Shown here: one piece after another, positions 9,599-18,855 of the stretch | How positions within the stretch are numbered: the first letter of the stretch is position 1 | How the letters are laid out: every line of letters starts with the position of its first letter | DNA from: CAVQBP01 sp963710745 | GTDB lineage: Bacteria > Bacteroidota > Ignavibacteria > Ignavibacteriales > Ignavibacteriaceae | Direction of reading: 5' to 3' | Assembly (NCBI GenBank): GCA_963710745.1 | Contig: CAVQBP010000016.1 | Coordinates: 225,917-289,916 of the forward strand | DNA: 64,000 nucleotides | Position numbers and translations under genes: made by a program | The notes under the pieces: model-generated | What the model saw: the letters and a program-made list of their open reading frames with translations, nothing else | The model's database searches: none | What the model was told of the DNA's origin: nothing

Positions 9599-10072
9599 TC
9601 ATTGAAAATGTGCTCTAAGCATCCATGCCATTTTCTCATGAGTCTTTAACAAACCTGTTATAAAGTCACTGGTTCCTGCATCATGAAATTCATTATCAAT
9701 TTGAATAATATTTTCCCGGAGATGGATGATTATTACTTCATGATCAGCTAATAATTCTTCGATAAATCCATTAGCATTATTTTTACCATTTATTTCTTCA
9801 GTAAAGTGAGTCAATTCTAAAAATAGCTTAAGAGTCGCAGGAGCATAATGTCCCAGCGTACGGATACGTTCCGCTACCCCGTCTATTATTGCTGCTGATT
9901 GTTCATACTGCTCTTCAAAGAATTTATGCATCGGATAGAAATTATCTCCCTCGAGATTCCAGTGTGCATTAAGAGTTTTGGTATATAGTATAAATTCATC
10001 CGCTAAAACCTTTGATAGTAACAGTGCAGTCTCATGCAGATGTTCCGGTTTAATTCCGATTCTTGCTTCCAT
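9599..10072 (-). CDS. dps: Dps family ferritin-like protein
   Basis: 157 residues, the usual Dps length. Dps proteins form 12-subunit cages that oxidise ferrous iron with peroxide, store it and shield DNA. The conserved signature is visible: KTLNAHWNLEGDNF (iron-ligand His), then HKFFEEQYEQSAAIIDGVAERIRTLG with the Glu and Asp ferroxidase ligands, and the four-helix pattern. The start ATG at 10072 follows GGTGGATTT. It sits 23 bases after gap and 16 bases before pgm in the same direction, so it is probably co-transcribed with carbohydrate genes. That suggests a stationary-phase or starvation programme (inference). Confidence 0.93.
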   Translation of the reverse strand: MEARIGIKPEHLHETALLLSKVLADEFILYTKTLNAHWNLEGDNFYPMHKFFEEQYEQSAAIIDGVAERIRTLGHYAPATLKLFLELTHFTEEINGKNNANGFIEELLADHEVIIIHLRENIIQIDNEFHDAGTSDFITGLLKTHEKMAWMLRAHFQ

Positions 10073-10095
10073 AAATCCACCATATGTTTGTTAAA

Positions 10096-11115
10096 TTAAA
10101 CTGTTACATGCTCAATTAATTTTGCCATTCTTACACCTTCTCTAACCAGTTGATTTGTATAGCCCCATTCATTATCGTACCAGCTCATAATTTTTACCAG
10201 GTCGCCGTCAACCACATGAGTCATTGTTAAATCAACTATAGATGCGTGCGAATCTTTTATGATATCAGATGAAACGATCTCTTCATCACTTGCGTAAACA
10301 ATACCTTTGTAGCGGTCTGTTCCCGCTTCTTCCTTAAATATTTTATTTATTTCTTCTACAGAAGTTTTCCTATCAGTAATAAATACAAGGTCGGAAATAG
10401 ATCCCACCGGAACCGGCCCTCTGATAGCAACTCCGTCGAATTTATCTTTATATTGAGGAAGAGCCCTGGTTGTTGCTTTTGCTGCCCCTGTAGTAGTCGG
10501 AACAAAATTGGCAGCGGCCGCTCTGCCCCTCCGGAAATTCTTATTGGGACTATCTACAATTGACTGGGATGCGGTGTATGCATGGACTGTAGTCATTATC
10601 GCCTTTTTTATGCCAATTCTTCTCCCTAGAATTTCAACCACCGGTGTAACGCAATTTGTTGTACAGCTTGCACATGAAATAAATTCCAGGTTCTCCTCGT
10701 TCTCAGGCTGGTTTACTCCATAAACAACAGTAACTACATCTTCACTTTTGGAAGCGGCAGAAAGTATCACGTGCCTTGCACCAGCTTTAATGTGCTTCAT
10801 CATATCTTCTTTTTTTGTAAAGAAACCAGTGCATTCAAAAACGATGTCAACATCAAGCTCCTTCCAGGGAAGCTTTTCAGGATCTTTTTCCTTTAGAACT
10901 TTTATGGTCTTGCCTTCAATTATAAAGCTATCATCAGTACGTAATATTTCTTTTTCATACCTTCCATATACTGTATCATGCTTTAACAAATAGACTAAAT
11001 TATCGGCGGGAACAAGATCATTTACTGCAACCAAATCGAGATCATTGTTTTCAATTATAATCTTGAAAGCTGCACGGCCTATTCTACCCAAACCATTGAT
11101 TGCTACTTTTGCCAT
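10096..11115 (-). CDS. gap: Glyceraldehyde-3-phosphate dehydrogenase, type I
   Basis: 339 residues. It converts glyceraldehyde-3-phosphate, NAD and phosphate to 1,3-bisphosphoglycerate. The N-terminus VAINGLGRIGRAAFK is the NAD-binding Rossmann motif. The catalytic Cys is at about residue 151 in SCASCTTNC. HAYTASQSIVDSPNK and the C-terminal WYDNEWGYTNQLV are hallmark segments. The ATG at 11115 follows AAGGAGATATAAT, an ideal ribosome-binding site, which decides against a longer frame from 11157. It is the first gene of the gap-dps-pgm-glgP cluster, so the promoter should lie between 11116 and 11196. Confidence 0.96.
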   Translation of the reverse strand: MAKVAINGLGRIGRAAFKIIIENNDLDLVAVNDLVPADNLVYLLKHDTVYGRYEKEILRTDDSFIIEGKTIKVLKEKDPEKLPWKELDVDIVFECTGFFTKKEDMMKHIKAGARHVILSAASKSEDVVTVVYGVNQPENEENLEFISCASCTTNCVTPVVEILGRRIGIKKAIMTTVHAYTASQSIVDSPNKNFRRGRAAAANFVPTTTGAAKATTRALPQYKDKFDGVAIRGPVPVGSISDLVFITDRKTSVEEINKIFKEEAGTDRYKGIVYASDEEIVSSDIIKDSHASIVDLTMTHVVDGDLVKIMSWYDNEWGYTNQLVREGVRMAKLIEHVTV

Positions 11116-11196
11116 ATTATATCTCCTTTCAAAAATTTTAATTTTATTCTGAAGCAATTTTTATTACTACAGAACTTCTTTTTTTATATTTATCAT

Positions 11197-11643
11197 TTAG
11201 CTATCGGCATCAGGGGCGCCGTTCTGCTGCGCAAATTGTATGCCTTTGTAATATACCGTCGATTGCCGCCGCTCTACCCACTGGGCGCGCCAGTCAGGAG
11301 CGTCGAAGGGATCGGCGAAATATTGAGACTCATGCGACACCTTTCCATCCCGGAACTCCATGATACTCACGGTGTAGGCGCGCTTGCCTTTGTAGGTAAT
11401 CACATACTCAGAAACCCAGAGATTCCCTTCTCCCGTGATCCGCCGGATCTCAAACCCTGATGGTTTACCAGGGTGATGGCTGCGAAGTGCCAGCAGGTTG
11501 AGCCGGCCGTGGATAATCTCACCCGACTGCGGATATTCGCACACAGCATCATCGTGATAGATCTCGTGCTCGGCAGCTTGATCACCCGCAGCGGATGCCG
11601 CCCAATGTTGATCAATTGCCGTCCGAATCTTCTGCTCCATCAT
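11197..11643 (-). CDS. SnoaL-like / NTF2-fold protein (atypical base composition)
   Basis: 148 residues, fitting the single-domain SnoaL-like or NTF2-like fold: an N-terminal helix pair (IDQHWAASAAGDQAAEHEIY), then DDAVCEYPQSGEIIHG and a beta-sheet ending VSIMEFRDGKVSHESQYFADPF. Members include isomerases, hydrolases and steroid-binding proteins, so the reaction cannot be named. Its GC content and codon choice (many GCG, CGC and CTG codons) differ sharply from the AT-rich neighbours, which suggests recent gain by horizontal transfer or a foreign segment. MMEQ and MEQ are both possible starts; the region upstream of the start reads GGGAGGCTT, a plausible ribosome-binding site. Confidence 0.8.
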   Translation of the reverse strand: MMEQKIRTAIDQHWAASAAGDQAAEHEIYHDDAVCEYPQSGEIIHGRLNLLALRSHHPGKPSGFEIRRITGEGNLWVSEYVITYKGKRAYTVSIMEFRDGKVSHESQYFADPFDAPDWRAQWVERRQSTVYYKGIQFAQQNGAPDADS

Positions 11644-11867
11644 AAGCCTCCCATTGAGTCCGTAAAAGTTATGAATAATAAAATGTGTTAGAGAAAACTA
11701 TAACCCAGATACATTATATTTTTTTGAACATAACAAAGAATAATCGAACTAAAAAATATAAATATCTTCGTTACATTTTAATCCGGATTTTATTCCATAG
11801 TATTGCTGATCACTTCAAATCAAACTGATAACATTCTGTCAACATAAAAATTCGTCTGGATTTTTCT

Positions 11868-12254
11868 TCAAATCGATTTAAAATTTATATTTGAAATACT
11901 TTTAATCATGTTATTATATTCAATAGGCTTTCTAATTAAGCATAAAGGATTTAAATAATAAGATGTAATTAAACTGCTGTAATCATCAGAAGCAGTGATA
12001 AAAATATAATGAATCCTCAATATTTCCTCTAAGCGTGCAATTGCTTCAACACCATCCAGCTGTCCATCAAGAATTATATCGGATATTATAAGGGAAGGAT
12101 GAAAAGACAATACAGATTCCATTAAGGCCTCACCTGATGTAATCACCGGATATACATGAATTCCAAGTGAAGAAAGATAAATTTTTATTTTTGAGGCGGT
12201 AAACAAGTCAGCCTCAGCTATTAAAGATGTTTTTCTATTAAACATTTTATGCAC
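11868..12254 (-). CDS. Single-domain response regulator (receiver only)
   Basis: 128 residues with the receiver (CheY) fold and no output domain. The phospho-acceptor Asp is at about residue 59 in LIISDIILDG. The acidic pair is Glu14/Asp16 in LIAEADLF, where the family usually has two or three adjacent acids. The conserved Thr is in FITASD and the Lys in LIRKPIEYNN. It is transcribed away from the three-PAS sigma-54 activator gene across a 355-base gap, so it may act in the same signalling route (inference). A start at the second Met (12245), giving MFNRKT, is also possible. Confidence 0.8.
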   Translation of the reverse strand: MHKMFNRKTSLIAEADLFTASKIKIYLSSLGIHVYPVITSGEALMESVLSFHPSLIISDIILDGQLDGVEAIARLEEILRIHYIFITASDDYSSLITSYYLNPLCLIRKPIEYNNMIKSISNINFKSI

Positions 12255-12609
12255 CAGGTTTTATTTTAAATAAAGTCATTTTAAAAGATGAATCTAGAAT
12301 AACGCAATTAATTATTTGTAATTATTTTTAATTTGACATCATCGGATGTTCTTTAACTCACAAATTTTATAAATAACTCATTTCCTTCTTTTTTGCATTT
12401 TTAAAATAATTTATTTTTATTCATCGGATTTACGAAGCCAAATTGTGTACCATTCCATTTTGTTTGATTTCAATCAATCCTTATAGTTCTCATTTATATT
12501 GATATCGGTATTTCGTTGTTTATCGATTGAATCGTCGAAATAAAAAATATCACCGATCCACTTATATAAGCGCATCCGGAAAACTGAAGTTAACCCTCTA
12601 ATTAATTTT
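12255..12609. other. Divergent intergenic region
   Basis: This lies between the receiver gene (minus) and the PAS/sigma-54 activator gene (plus). It must carry both promoters. It is AT-rich and has no reading frame I can support. I see no clear sigma-54 (-24 GG / -12 GC) element. Confidence 0.4.
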
Positions 12610-12630
12610 ATGATCATTGATGAGGTAATT

Positions 12631-14799
12631 ATGCATGCGTTGGATAAAAATCTTGTTAAAGAATTTGATCTGCCTGAAGAAGTTAAAAAAATTATTGATA
12701 CAATTCCGGGATTTGTCTGGAGTGCCAGACCAGACAGTTCTATAGTATATCTTAACCAGAGGGGACTTGAATTTACGGGAATGTCCCTTGATGAATTAAG
12801 CAACCGGGATTGGAGAGAGTCCGGTATACTTCACCCGGATGATGTGCAAAATATTTTTGAAACCTGGAGAACTATAGTGGAATCGGGAAAACCAGGGAAG
12901 ATAGAAATCAGGATGAGGCAACATGATGGAGAATATTTATGGATGCTTATGCGGGTTATACCGCATTTTGATGAAAACGGTAATCTCACTGCCTGGTGGG
13001 GGATTAATTTTGAAATCGATAAAAGGAAAAAATCAGAAGATAAGCTTAGAAAAAGCGAAGCATATTTAGCCGAAGCACAGAAATTAAGCCGGACGGGTTG
13101 TTTTTGGATCGATTCATCTACCAATGAATTATGGTGTTCGGAAGAAATATTTAATATTGCGGGATTCGAAAAAGGAAAAAAGCCCGCATTAGAAGGTGCA
13201 TTTATTAGAGTTCATCCCTATGATCGGCAAAAGATACTGGAAATACTTGGACAGAACATGGTAAAAGGTAATCTTCTGGATTATGAAAACAGAGCCTTAA
13301 TGGGGGATGGAAGTATTAAATATATTCATGTTGTTGCACATCCGGTAAATTTTAATACCGGTTCAAAGGAATTCGTTGGAGCGGTTTCTGATATTACACA
13401 AATGAAGCTGGCAGAACAGGAAATTCGACAAAAAGAAAAAAATTTTAGAGAAATTGTCGAGTCAGTGTCATGTCTTATAATTGTTATGGCTGCTGATGGA
13501 CAATTTCTTTATGCTAATAATAACCTGCTTAGTTATACCGGCTATAAACAAGAAGAAGTTATTTTAGAAGGTTTTCGTGAACTGATTTTTCATCCTGTAG
13601 ATTTTGCACAAATGCACTCAAAACGAAAGCAGGTTCTATTGGAGAAAAAGCAATTTGAAACGGAAACTCGAATTCTCGGCAAGGACGGTAAGTATAGATG
13701 GTTTCTAACAGGGTTTAACCCATTAAAAGATAAAGATGGAAATGTCATTCAGTGGTATGCCTCTGCTACTGATATTGATGATCGAAAACGCTGGGAAGAA
13801 ATAGTTCACAATGAAAATATTGCTCTTAGAGAAGAAATTGAAAGCACTTCCAACCTGAATATTATCGGTACCAGCAGACAAATACAAAATATTAATCATT
13901 TGATTTCTTTAGTAGCATTAACAAATAGTTCGGTCCTTATACTTGGTGAAACAGGAACAGGTAAAGAACTGGTGGCCAGAGCAATACATAATGGTTCTAA
14001 TAGAAAAGATAAACCAATGATTAAAGTAAATTGTGCTGCTTTGCCGGCCAACTTAACAGAGAGTGAATTATTCGGACATGAAAAAGGGAGTTTCACCGGT
14101 GCTCTTGAGAGAAGAATAGGGAAATTTGAATTAGCTAATAATTCCACTTTATTTTTAGACGAAATAGGAGAATTACCTTTAGAATTACAAGTGAAATTAC
14201 TGAGAGTTTTACAGGAGAAGGAGTTTGAAAGGATAGGAGGAAAAGAAACAATTAAAACAGATGTACGAATTATAGCGGCCTCAAACAGAAACCTGCCGAA
14301 TGAAGTCAAAGATGGAAACTTCAGGAGTGATTTATATTATCGATTAAATGTTTTCCCGATAATCGTCCCTCCGTTAAGGGAAAGAAAAACTGATATCCCT
14401 ATTCTCGCAAATCATTTTTTAACCAGGTCTTCAAAAAATATCGGGAAAATAATAAATGCTATTTCGGATAAAGTAATGGAAGATTTAGTTAACTATAGAT
14501 GGCCGGGAAATGTCAGGGAACTGGAACATCTTATTGAAAGAAGCGTGATTCTTAACGATGAGATCATAAATGATATTCATCTGCCGCAAATTGAGCCAAA
14601 AGGAAATAACAATGGAGATGGTGCTGTTAAAACCATACATGACAATGAACGGGATTATATTTTATCGGTTTTGAAAAAGTGTAACGGCAAAAAAGGAGGA
14701 GCAGATGGAGCAGCTGCACTGCTCGGTATACCGGTTTCAATCCTGAGTTCTAAAATAAAAAAATTAGGAATAACAAAAGAACAGATTTATTCATCTTAG
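12631..14799 (+). CDS. Sigma-54-dependent transcriptional activator with three PAS domains
   Basis: 722 residues. Three PAS domains come first: about 15-135 with an IPGFVWSARPDSSIVYLN start, 140-265, and 270-390 with a PAC-like LGKDGKYRWFLTGF. An AAA+ sigma-54 interaction domain follows, with Walker A GETGTGKELVARAIH at about 437, the GSFTGA loop that contacts sigma-54 at about 485, and a Walker B stretch TLFLDEIGELP. It ends in a short Fis-type helix-turn-helix (AAALLGIPVSILSSKIKKLG). No receiver domain is present, so control is probably by small-molecule or redox sensing through PAS. I chose the ATG at 12631, preceded by GAGGTAATT, over the ATG at 12610. Confidence 0.9.
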   Translation: MHALDKNLVKEFDLPEEVKKIIDTIPGFVWSARPDSSIVYLNQRGLEFTGMSLDELSNRDWRESGILHPDDVQNIFETWRTIVESGKPGKIEIRMRQHDGEYLWMLMRVIPHFDENGNLTAWWGINFEIDKRKKSEDKLRKSEAYLAEAQKLSRTGCFWIDSSTNELWCSEEIFNIAGFEKGKKPALEGAFIRVHPYDRQKILEILGQNMVKGNLLDYENRALMGDGSIKYIHVVAHPVNFNTGSKEFVGAVSDITQMKLAEQEIRQKEKNFREIVESVSCLIIVMAADGQFLYANNNLLSYTGYKQEEVILEGFRELIFHPVDFAQMHSKRKQVLLEKKQFETETRILGKDGKYRWFLTGFNPLKDKDGNVIQWYASATDIDDRKRWEEIVHNENIALREEIESTSNLNIIGTSRQIQNINHLISLVALTNSSVLILGETGTGKELVARAIHNGSNRKDKPMIKVNCAALPANLTESELFGHEKGSFTGALERRIGKFELANNSTLFLDEIGELPLELQVKLLRVLQEKEFERIGGKETIKTDVRIIAASNRNLPNEVKDGNFRSDLYYRLNVFPIIVPPLRERKTDIPILANHFLTRSSKNIGKIINAISDKVMEDLVNYRWPGNVRELEHLIERSVILNDEIINDIHLPQIEPKGNNNGDGAVKTIHDNERDYILSVLKKCNGKKGGADGAAALLGIPVSILSSKIKKLGITKEQIYSS

Positions 14800-14842
14800 C
14801 AAAATTATTCACATATATATTACTCAAGTTGTCCATTATTAG

Positions 14843-14945
14843 AATGTCATTTCGAAGGAGCAGAATTTGCTCCCTTTAGCGGCCGCTGAGAACTGTAAGC
14901 CTTTGGATTAAATCTTTTCAAAGTATAAGATTTCTCAGAACAATT
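14843..14945. repeat. Palindromic intergenic repeat of the TGTCATTTCGA family
   Basis: Begins AATGTCATTTCGAAGGAG and contains AAATCTTTT and AAGATTTCTCAG arms. It is one member of the dispersed element family described at 62306-63017 and 63356-63883, here partly degraded at its right end. It lies between the activator gene and the P-type ATPase. Confidence 0.55.
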
Positions 14946-15001
14946 AATTTGAATTTAAGATTCGAATAATAAAGGATATTTTTTAGAGAGGTAGATTTGA
15001 T

Positions 15002-16450
15002 ATGTCGAACAATAACTCAGAGAACTTTCAATCAAAAAGTATTGAAGATGTTCTAAAAGAATTAAATACAAATTTAAAAACCGGGTTAAGCGATACGGAA
15101 GTTCAGGTAAGGATAAAAAAATATGGATTAAATGAGATCCCCGAAAAAGAAGAAACTTTTTTGCACAGGGTGCTCAGAAGATTCTGGGGACCAATTCCAT
15201 GGATGATAGAAATTGCGGCAATCCTTTCTGCTGTTGTGCAGAAGTGGGAAGACTTCGGAATAATATCTACCCTCCTTTTTGTGAATGCATTTATTGACTT
15301 ATGGCAGGAAAGTAAAGCATTAAGCGCATTAAGTGTTCTCAAACAAAAATTAGCAAAAAAAGCAACTGTTCTTCGAAACAGTGTATTCACATCTGTTGAT
15401 GCAAAAGAGCTGGTACCCGGAGATATAATCAAAATTAAAATAGGTGAAATACTTCCTGCCGATGTAAAGCTTATTGAGGGTGAATATATCCAGATTGATC
15501 AATCTGCATTGACAGGTGAATCTTTACCTGTCACAAAACATTCTAACGACATCGCATATGCAAATTCGGTAGCTAAACAGGGAGAAATGATTTCGGTTGT
15601 TACACTGACCGGGTTAAATACATATTTTGGAAAAACTGTATCTCTTGTAGTAAAAGCCGAGAAAGAACAAAAAAGTCATTTCCAGAAAATGGTAGTAAAA
15701 GTAGGTAATTACCTAATCTTTACTACAATAACATTAGCCGTAATAATTATCTTAACAGCTTTGTACAGAGATGAAAATATGATTAACATTTTAAGATTTA
15801 CTCTTGTACTTACTGTTGCTGCTATCCCTGTTGCATTACCTGCAGTGCTGACGGTTACAATGGCTGTAGGAGCAATTGCTCTTTCAAAAAAACAAGCAAT
15901 TGTCAGCAGGCTCGCATCCATTGAAGAGCTTGCGGGGATAGATATTTTATGTTCGGACAAAACAGGAACACTAACTAAAAATCAGATGACAGTCGCCGAA
16001 CCGGTTACTTATTCGGGATTTGATGTTAAAATACTTATGCTTTATGCGGCCCTGTCTTCAAAAGAAGAAAATAGTGATCCGATCGAGATCCCAATTTTCC
16101 AGTATTTAAAGGGAAATAATTTATATGATGAATTAAAAAAATATACAGTAGAAAAGTTTACACCATTTGATCCTGTCAATAAACGAACGCAGGCAATTGT
16201 TAGTAAGGATAATGAAAGGATTACGATCACTAAGGGAGCACCGCAGGTAATATTAAAATTATCGGCCAAAAGTATAAATGCAGATTTGATTTCAAAAACA
16301 ATTAATGATTTTGCCCGGAAAGGCTACCGGACTCTCGGTACGGCTGTTAAAAAAGAGGGGGAAAAGATTTCAAATTTGTTGGTATTATTCCTTTATATGA
16401 TCCTCCGCGGGATGATGCAAAAGAAACTATTGCCGAAGCAAATAAATTAG
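15002..16450 (+). CDS. Proton-type P-ATPase, N-terminal part (frameshifted gene)
   Basis: Residues 1-482 of a P-type (type IIIA, plasma-membrane H+-pump-like) ATPase. Visible are the N-terminal cation-ATPase domain, the first transmembrane pair (WMIEIAAILSAVV), the actuator TGES loop in QSALTGESLPVTK, the membrane segment with VAAIPVALPAVL, and the phosphorylation motif CSDKTGTLTKNQ with the aspartyl phosphate site. The true frame is lost at about 16362-16366, in GGGGGAAAAGA. Adding one A there restores GIIPLYDPPRDDAKETIAEA in the frame of the next entry. The last 25 residues of this product are therefore out-of-frame. The start ATG follows AGAGAGGTAGATTTGAT. The pump would expel protons at the expense of ATP if repaired. 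Confidence 0.85.
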   Translation: MSNNNSENFQSKSIEDVLKELNTNLKTGLSDTEVQVRIKKYGLNEIPEKEETFLHRVLRRFWGPIPWMIEIAAILSAVVQKWEDFGIISTLLFVNAFIDLWQESKALSALSVLKQKLAKKATVLRNSVFTSVDAKELVPGDIIKIKIGEILPADVKLIEGEYIQIDQSALTGESLPVTKHSNDIAYANSVAKQGEMISVVTLTGLNTYFGKTVSLVVKAEKEQKSHFQKMVVKVGNYLIFTTITLAVIIILTALYRDENMINILRFTLVLTVAAIPVALPAVLTVTMAVGAIALSKKQAIVSRLASIEELAGIDILCSDKTGTLTKNQMTVAEPVTYSGFDVKILMLYAALSSKEENSDPIEIPIFQYLKGNNLYDELKKYTVEKFTPFDPVNKRTQAIVSKDNERITITKGAPQVILKLSAKSINADLISKTINDFARKGYRTLGTAVKKEGEKISNLLVLFLYMILRGMMQKKLLPKQIN

Positions 16451-16464
16451 GTTTAAATGTAAAA

Positions 16465-17634
16465 ATGGTTACGGGAGATAATGTGGCAATAGCCGCACAA
16501 ATTTCGGCTCAACTTGGTTTAAACTCAAATATTCTAGAAGCAGATGAATTAAAGAGCGGCAATAGTGCAGAATTTATAAAGATGACTGAAATACTTGCAA
16601 AAACTATACAGCAAAAATTAAGTCCGAATTTACCGGAGGCACAATTAAAAGAATTTGCAAAGGAAGTAAGTAAAGAATTGGAAGCCGTGATACATTCAGA
16701 AAATGCCGGGAAAGATAAAAGCAGAAAGAACGATTCTGAAATGATTAGAATAATTGAAGGGTCAGGCGGATTTGCACAGGTATTCCCCGAAGATAAATAT
16801 ACAATTGTCGAGCAGCTCCAAAAAGGAAATCATATTGTCGGGATGACCGGCGACGGAGTAAATGATGCCCCGGCTCTTAAAAAAGCCGATGCAGGTATCG
16901 CAGTTGCGGGTGCCACCGATGCAGCCAGGGCAGCCGCAGATTTAGTTTTAATGGCCCCCGGCATTTCGGTAATTATTGATGCAATTAAACAAGCACGCGT
17001 AATTTTTGAAAGAATGAACAGCTATGCTATTTATAGGGTTGCAGAAACTATCAGGGTAATCTTTTTTATGACTCTTGCAATTTTAATTTTCAATTTTTAC
17101 CCGGTTACTGCGATTATGCTGATCATTCTTGCTCTCTTAAATGATATACCTATAATTACAATCGCTTATGATAATACTAAAACAGATCCCTTCCCCGTTA
17201 AGTGGAACAATAGGGAATTATTCGGTCTTTCAACTCTTTTAGGAATTGCAGGCGTAATTTCATCTTTTTTAATTTTCTATCTGCTCGAAACTTATTCGGG
17301 TTTTTCACAGTCTTTAATCCAGGCGGCAATATTCACTAAATTAATAATTGCGGGGCATGCAACGATCTTTAATACAAGAACAAGCGATTGGTTTTTCAAA
17401 AAACCTTTTCCTTCAAAATCACTTTTATTTGCTTCTTTATCGACAGCGTTTTTAGGTTTGATTGTCGGTGTATATGGAGTTTTTGTGCCTGCAATCGGAT
17501 GGAAATGGGGATTGATCGTTACAGGTTACGCACTATTATGGTTTCTCTTTAACGATTGTGTGAAAGTATTTTTCTATAGGAATTTCATAAAAGAAAATAA
17601 AATCTTTCATAAATATTTCAGCCAGGTTCATTGA
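16465..17634 (+). CDS. Proton-type P-ATPase, C-terminal part (frameshifted gene)
   Basis: Continuation of the preceding gene in another frame. The homologous frame actually begins at about 16366; the ATG at 16465 is internal (MVTGDNVAIAAQ). It carries the hinge motif MTGDGVNDAPALKKADAGIAVAGATDAARAAADLVL at about 16840-16950 and then six or so C-terminal membrane helices. About 60 residues of charged insert lie between VTGDN and the FAQVFPEDKY segment, as in other bacterial H+-ATPases of this type. Joined to the first part, the protein would be about 877 residues, within the family range. Conservation is good on both sides, so the break is either very recent or a sequencing/assembly error. Confidence 0.8.
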   Translation: MVTGDNVAIAAQISAQLGLNSNILEADELKSGNSAEFIKMTEILAKTIQQKLSPNLPEAQLKEFAKEVSKELEAVIHSENAGKDKSRKNDSEMIRIIEGSGGFAQVFPEDKYTIVEQLQKGNHIVGMTGDGVNDAPALKKADAGIAVAGATDAARAAADLVLMAPGISVIIDAIKQARVIFERMNSYAIYRVAETIRVIFFMTLAILIFNFYPVTAIMLIILALLNDIPIITIAYDNTKTDPFPVKWNNRELFGLSTLLGIAGVISSFLIFYLLETYSGFSQSLIQAAIFTKLIIAGHATIFNTRTSDWFFKKPFPSKSLLFASLSTAFLGLIVGVYGVFVPAIGWKWGLIVTGYALLWFLFNDCVKVFFYRNFIKENKIFHKYFSQVH

Positions 17635-18434
17635 GCTGTCATTAGATTTTCTATAAAAATAAAAATATTATGAATACCCGGGATGTAATGCTGTGTTAAG
17701 GAAATCAGTTAAAAAAGACTTAAAAATTAAAAGGCTTCCATCCAGTGAGGAAGGAATTCTTTATTTTTAGAAATCAATCCATTCTGCCTGATACATCTGA
17801 ATGGGTGTGCAAAAACCAGGGAACCTTTAAAATAAAGATGGATGGCTCTATTCAGAGTTATTTTCTGAATACCTGCCATCCACTCAAATTCTAACAATTT
17901 ACCCCGAAAATGTTAAAACCGGAAGTTTATTATAACAACCGCTAATAAATATACTAAAAGACTGAACAGAGTCAACAGGAAACTAAAATAAATAGCAAAA
18001 ATATTATTACAATTTGATGAAAAAATAAAGAAACTATTTTGAGGAAAAATATTAAAACTTTTGAGGGGGAAAATTACCTAATAATGGAATTCAATATAAT
18101 CTGAATTTCAACGGCAAGTAAAGATTAGCATCATATTTATAATTTCTCTTATCCCGGCAATAAACCGCAATTATTGGACAAGTTATAAATCTGACTGATA
18201 ATATTAAGAGTTGCAAGAAAATAATAAATTGATTTTTAAGTGTAAAAATAATTTGGCAGATCAGATGAACCGATATTCCTGTTTATAAAGAATGGTAAAT
18301 AAAATTACTTAATGCATAAAAATTGTCTTTATTATCACACCACAAGAGCTATAAATTCATTAATTATTTTATTAGTGATTAAATAGAATTATGAGAAGTT
18401 TGCAGTAAGATAACGGTTAACAGGTCTGGGGAGG
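17635..18434. other. Long intergenic region with a strong hairpin
   Basis: About 800 bases of AT-rich DNA with no reading frame I can support. The notable element is a two-part hairpin at 17839-17882: outer arms TGGATGGC / GCCATCCA and inner arms ATTCAG / CTGAAT. It has no T-run after it, so it is not a classical terminator. A small RNA gene cannot be excluded, but I see no family signature. Confidence 0.4.
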
Positions 18435-18662
18435 ATGATGAAAAATTTTTACGACAAAGTCGTGAAATGCAGCAGATGCGGCAACGAAGCTATATTAACA
18501 GAATCAAGCGGGCTGAACGATAAAACAACTATGTGTCTTAGCTGCGGTTATTATAAGTGCGGCAGTTTCGTTTCTTCATTGGAATTAAATGATGTGAATG
18601 GTTTCCGGTCGGATTTAGGGATGGAACCGCTTGAAAAGTTAGAGACTTACAAGAACGGCTGA
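18435..18662 (+). CDS. Small zinc-ribbon-like hypothetical protein
   Basis: 75 residues (74 if the second ATG is used). Two CxxC pairs, CSRCGN at about 13-18 and CLSCGYYKCG at about 36-45, suggest a small zinc ribbon. I do not recognise the family. The GGGGAGG at about 18429-18434 is a strong ribosome-binding site, which supports real translation. It stands alone, followed by other small stress-type genes (lmo0937-like and CsbD), so a role in stress response is a guess. Confidence 0.7.
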   Translation: MMKNFYDKVVKCSRCGNEAILTESSGLNDKTTMCLSCGYYKCGSFVSSLELNDVNGFRSDLGMEPLEKLETYKNG

Positions 18663-18855
18663 GCTTAATGCTTACAAATTGTTAAGTAATGACTTAATCC
18701 ATGATTTAAATCCCCTTGAAAATCTTTGTCACATTGCAACAACGATGTGTTTATATCTATAGCTATCTGTTTATTTAAGTATATATTGGAATTTAACATT
18801 ATTATTAAAAAATAATGTGAAGTTTAATATGATTTAAAATTTGAATGGAGGCTTT

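Noticed and set aside
16350..16370. Programmed frameshift in the P-type ATPase
   Set aside because: GGGGGAAAAG is slippery in principle, but I know of no recoding in this family and no stimulatory stem or upstream ribosome-binding site is evident. A mutation or sequencing error is simpler.
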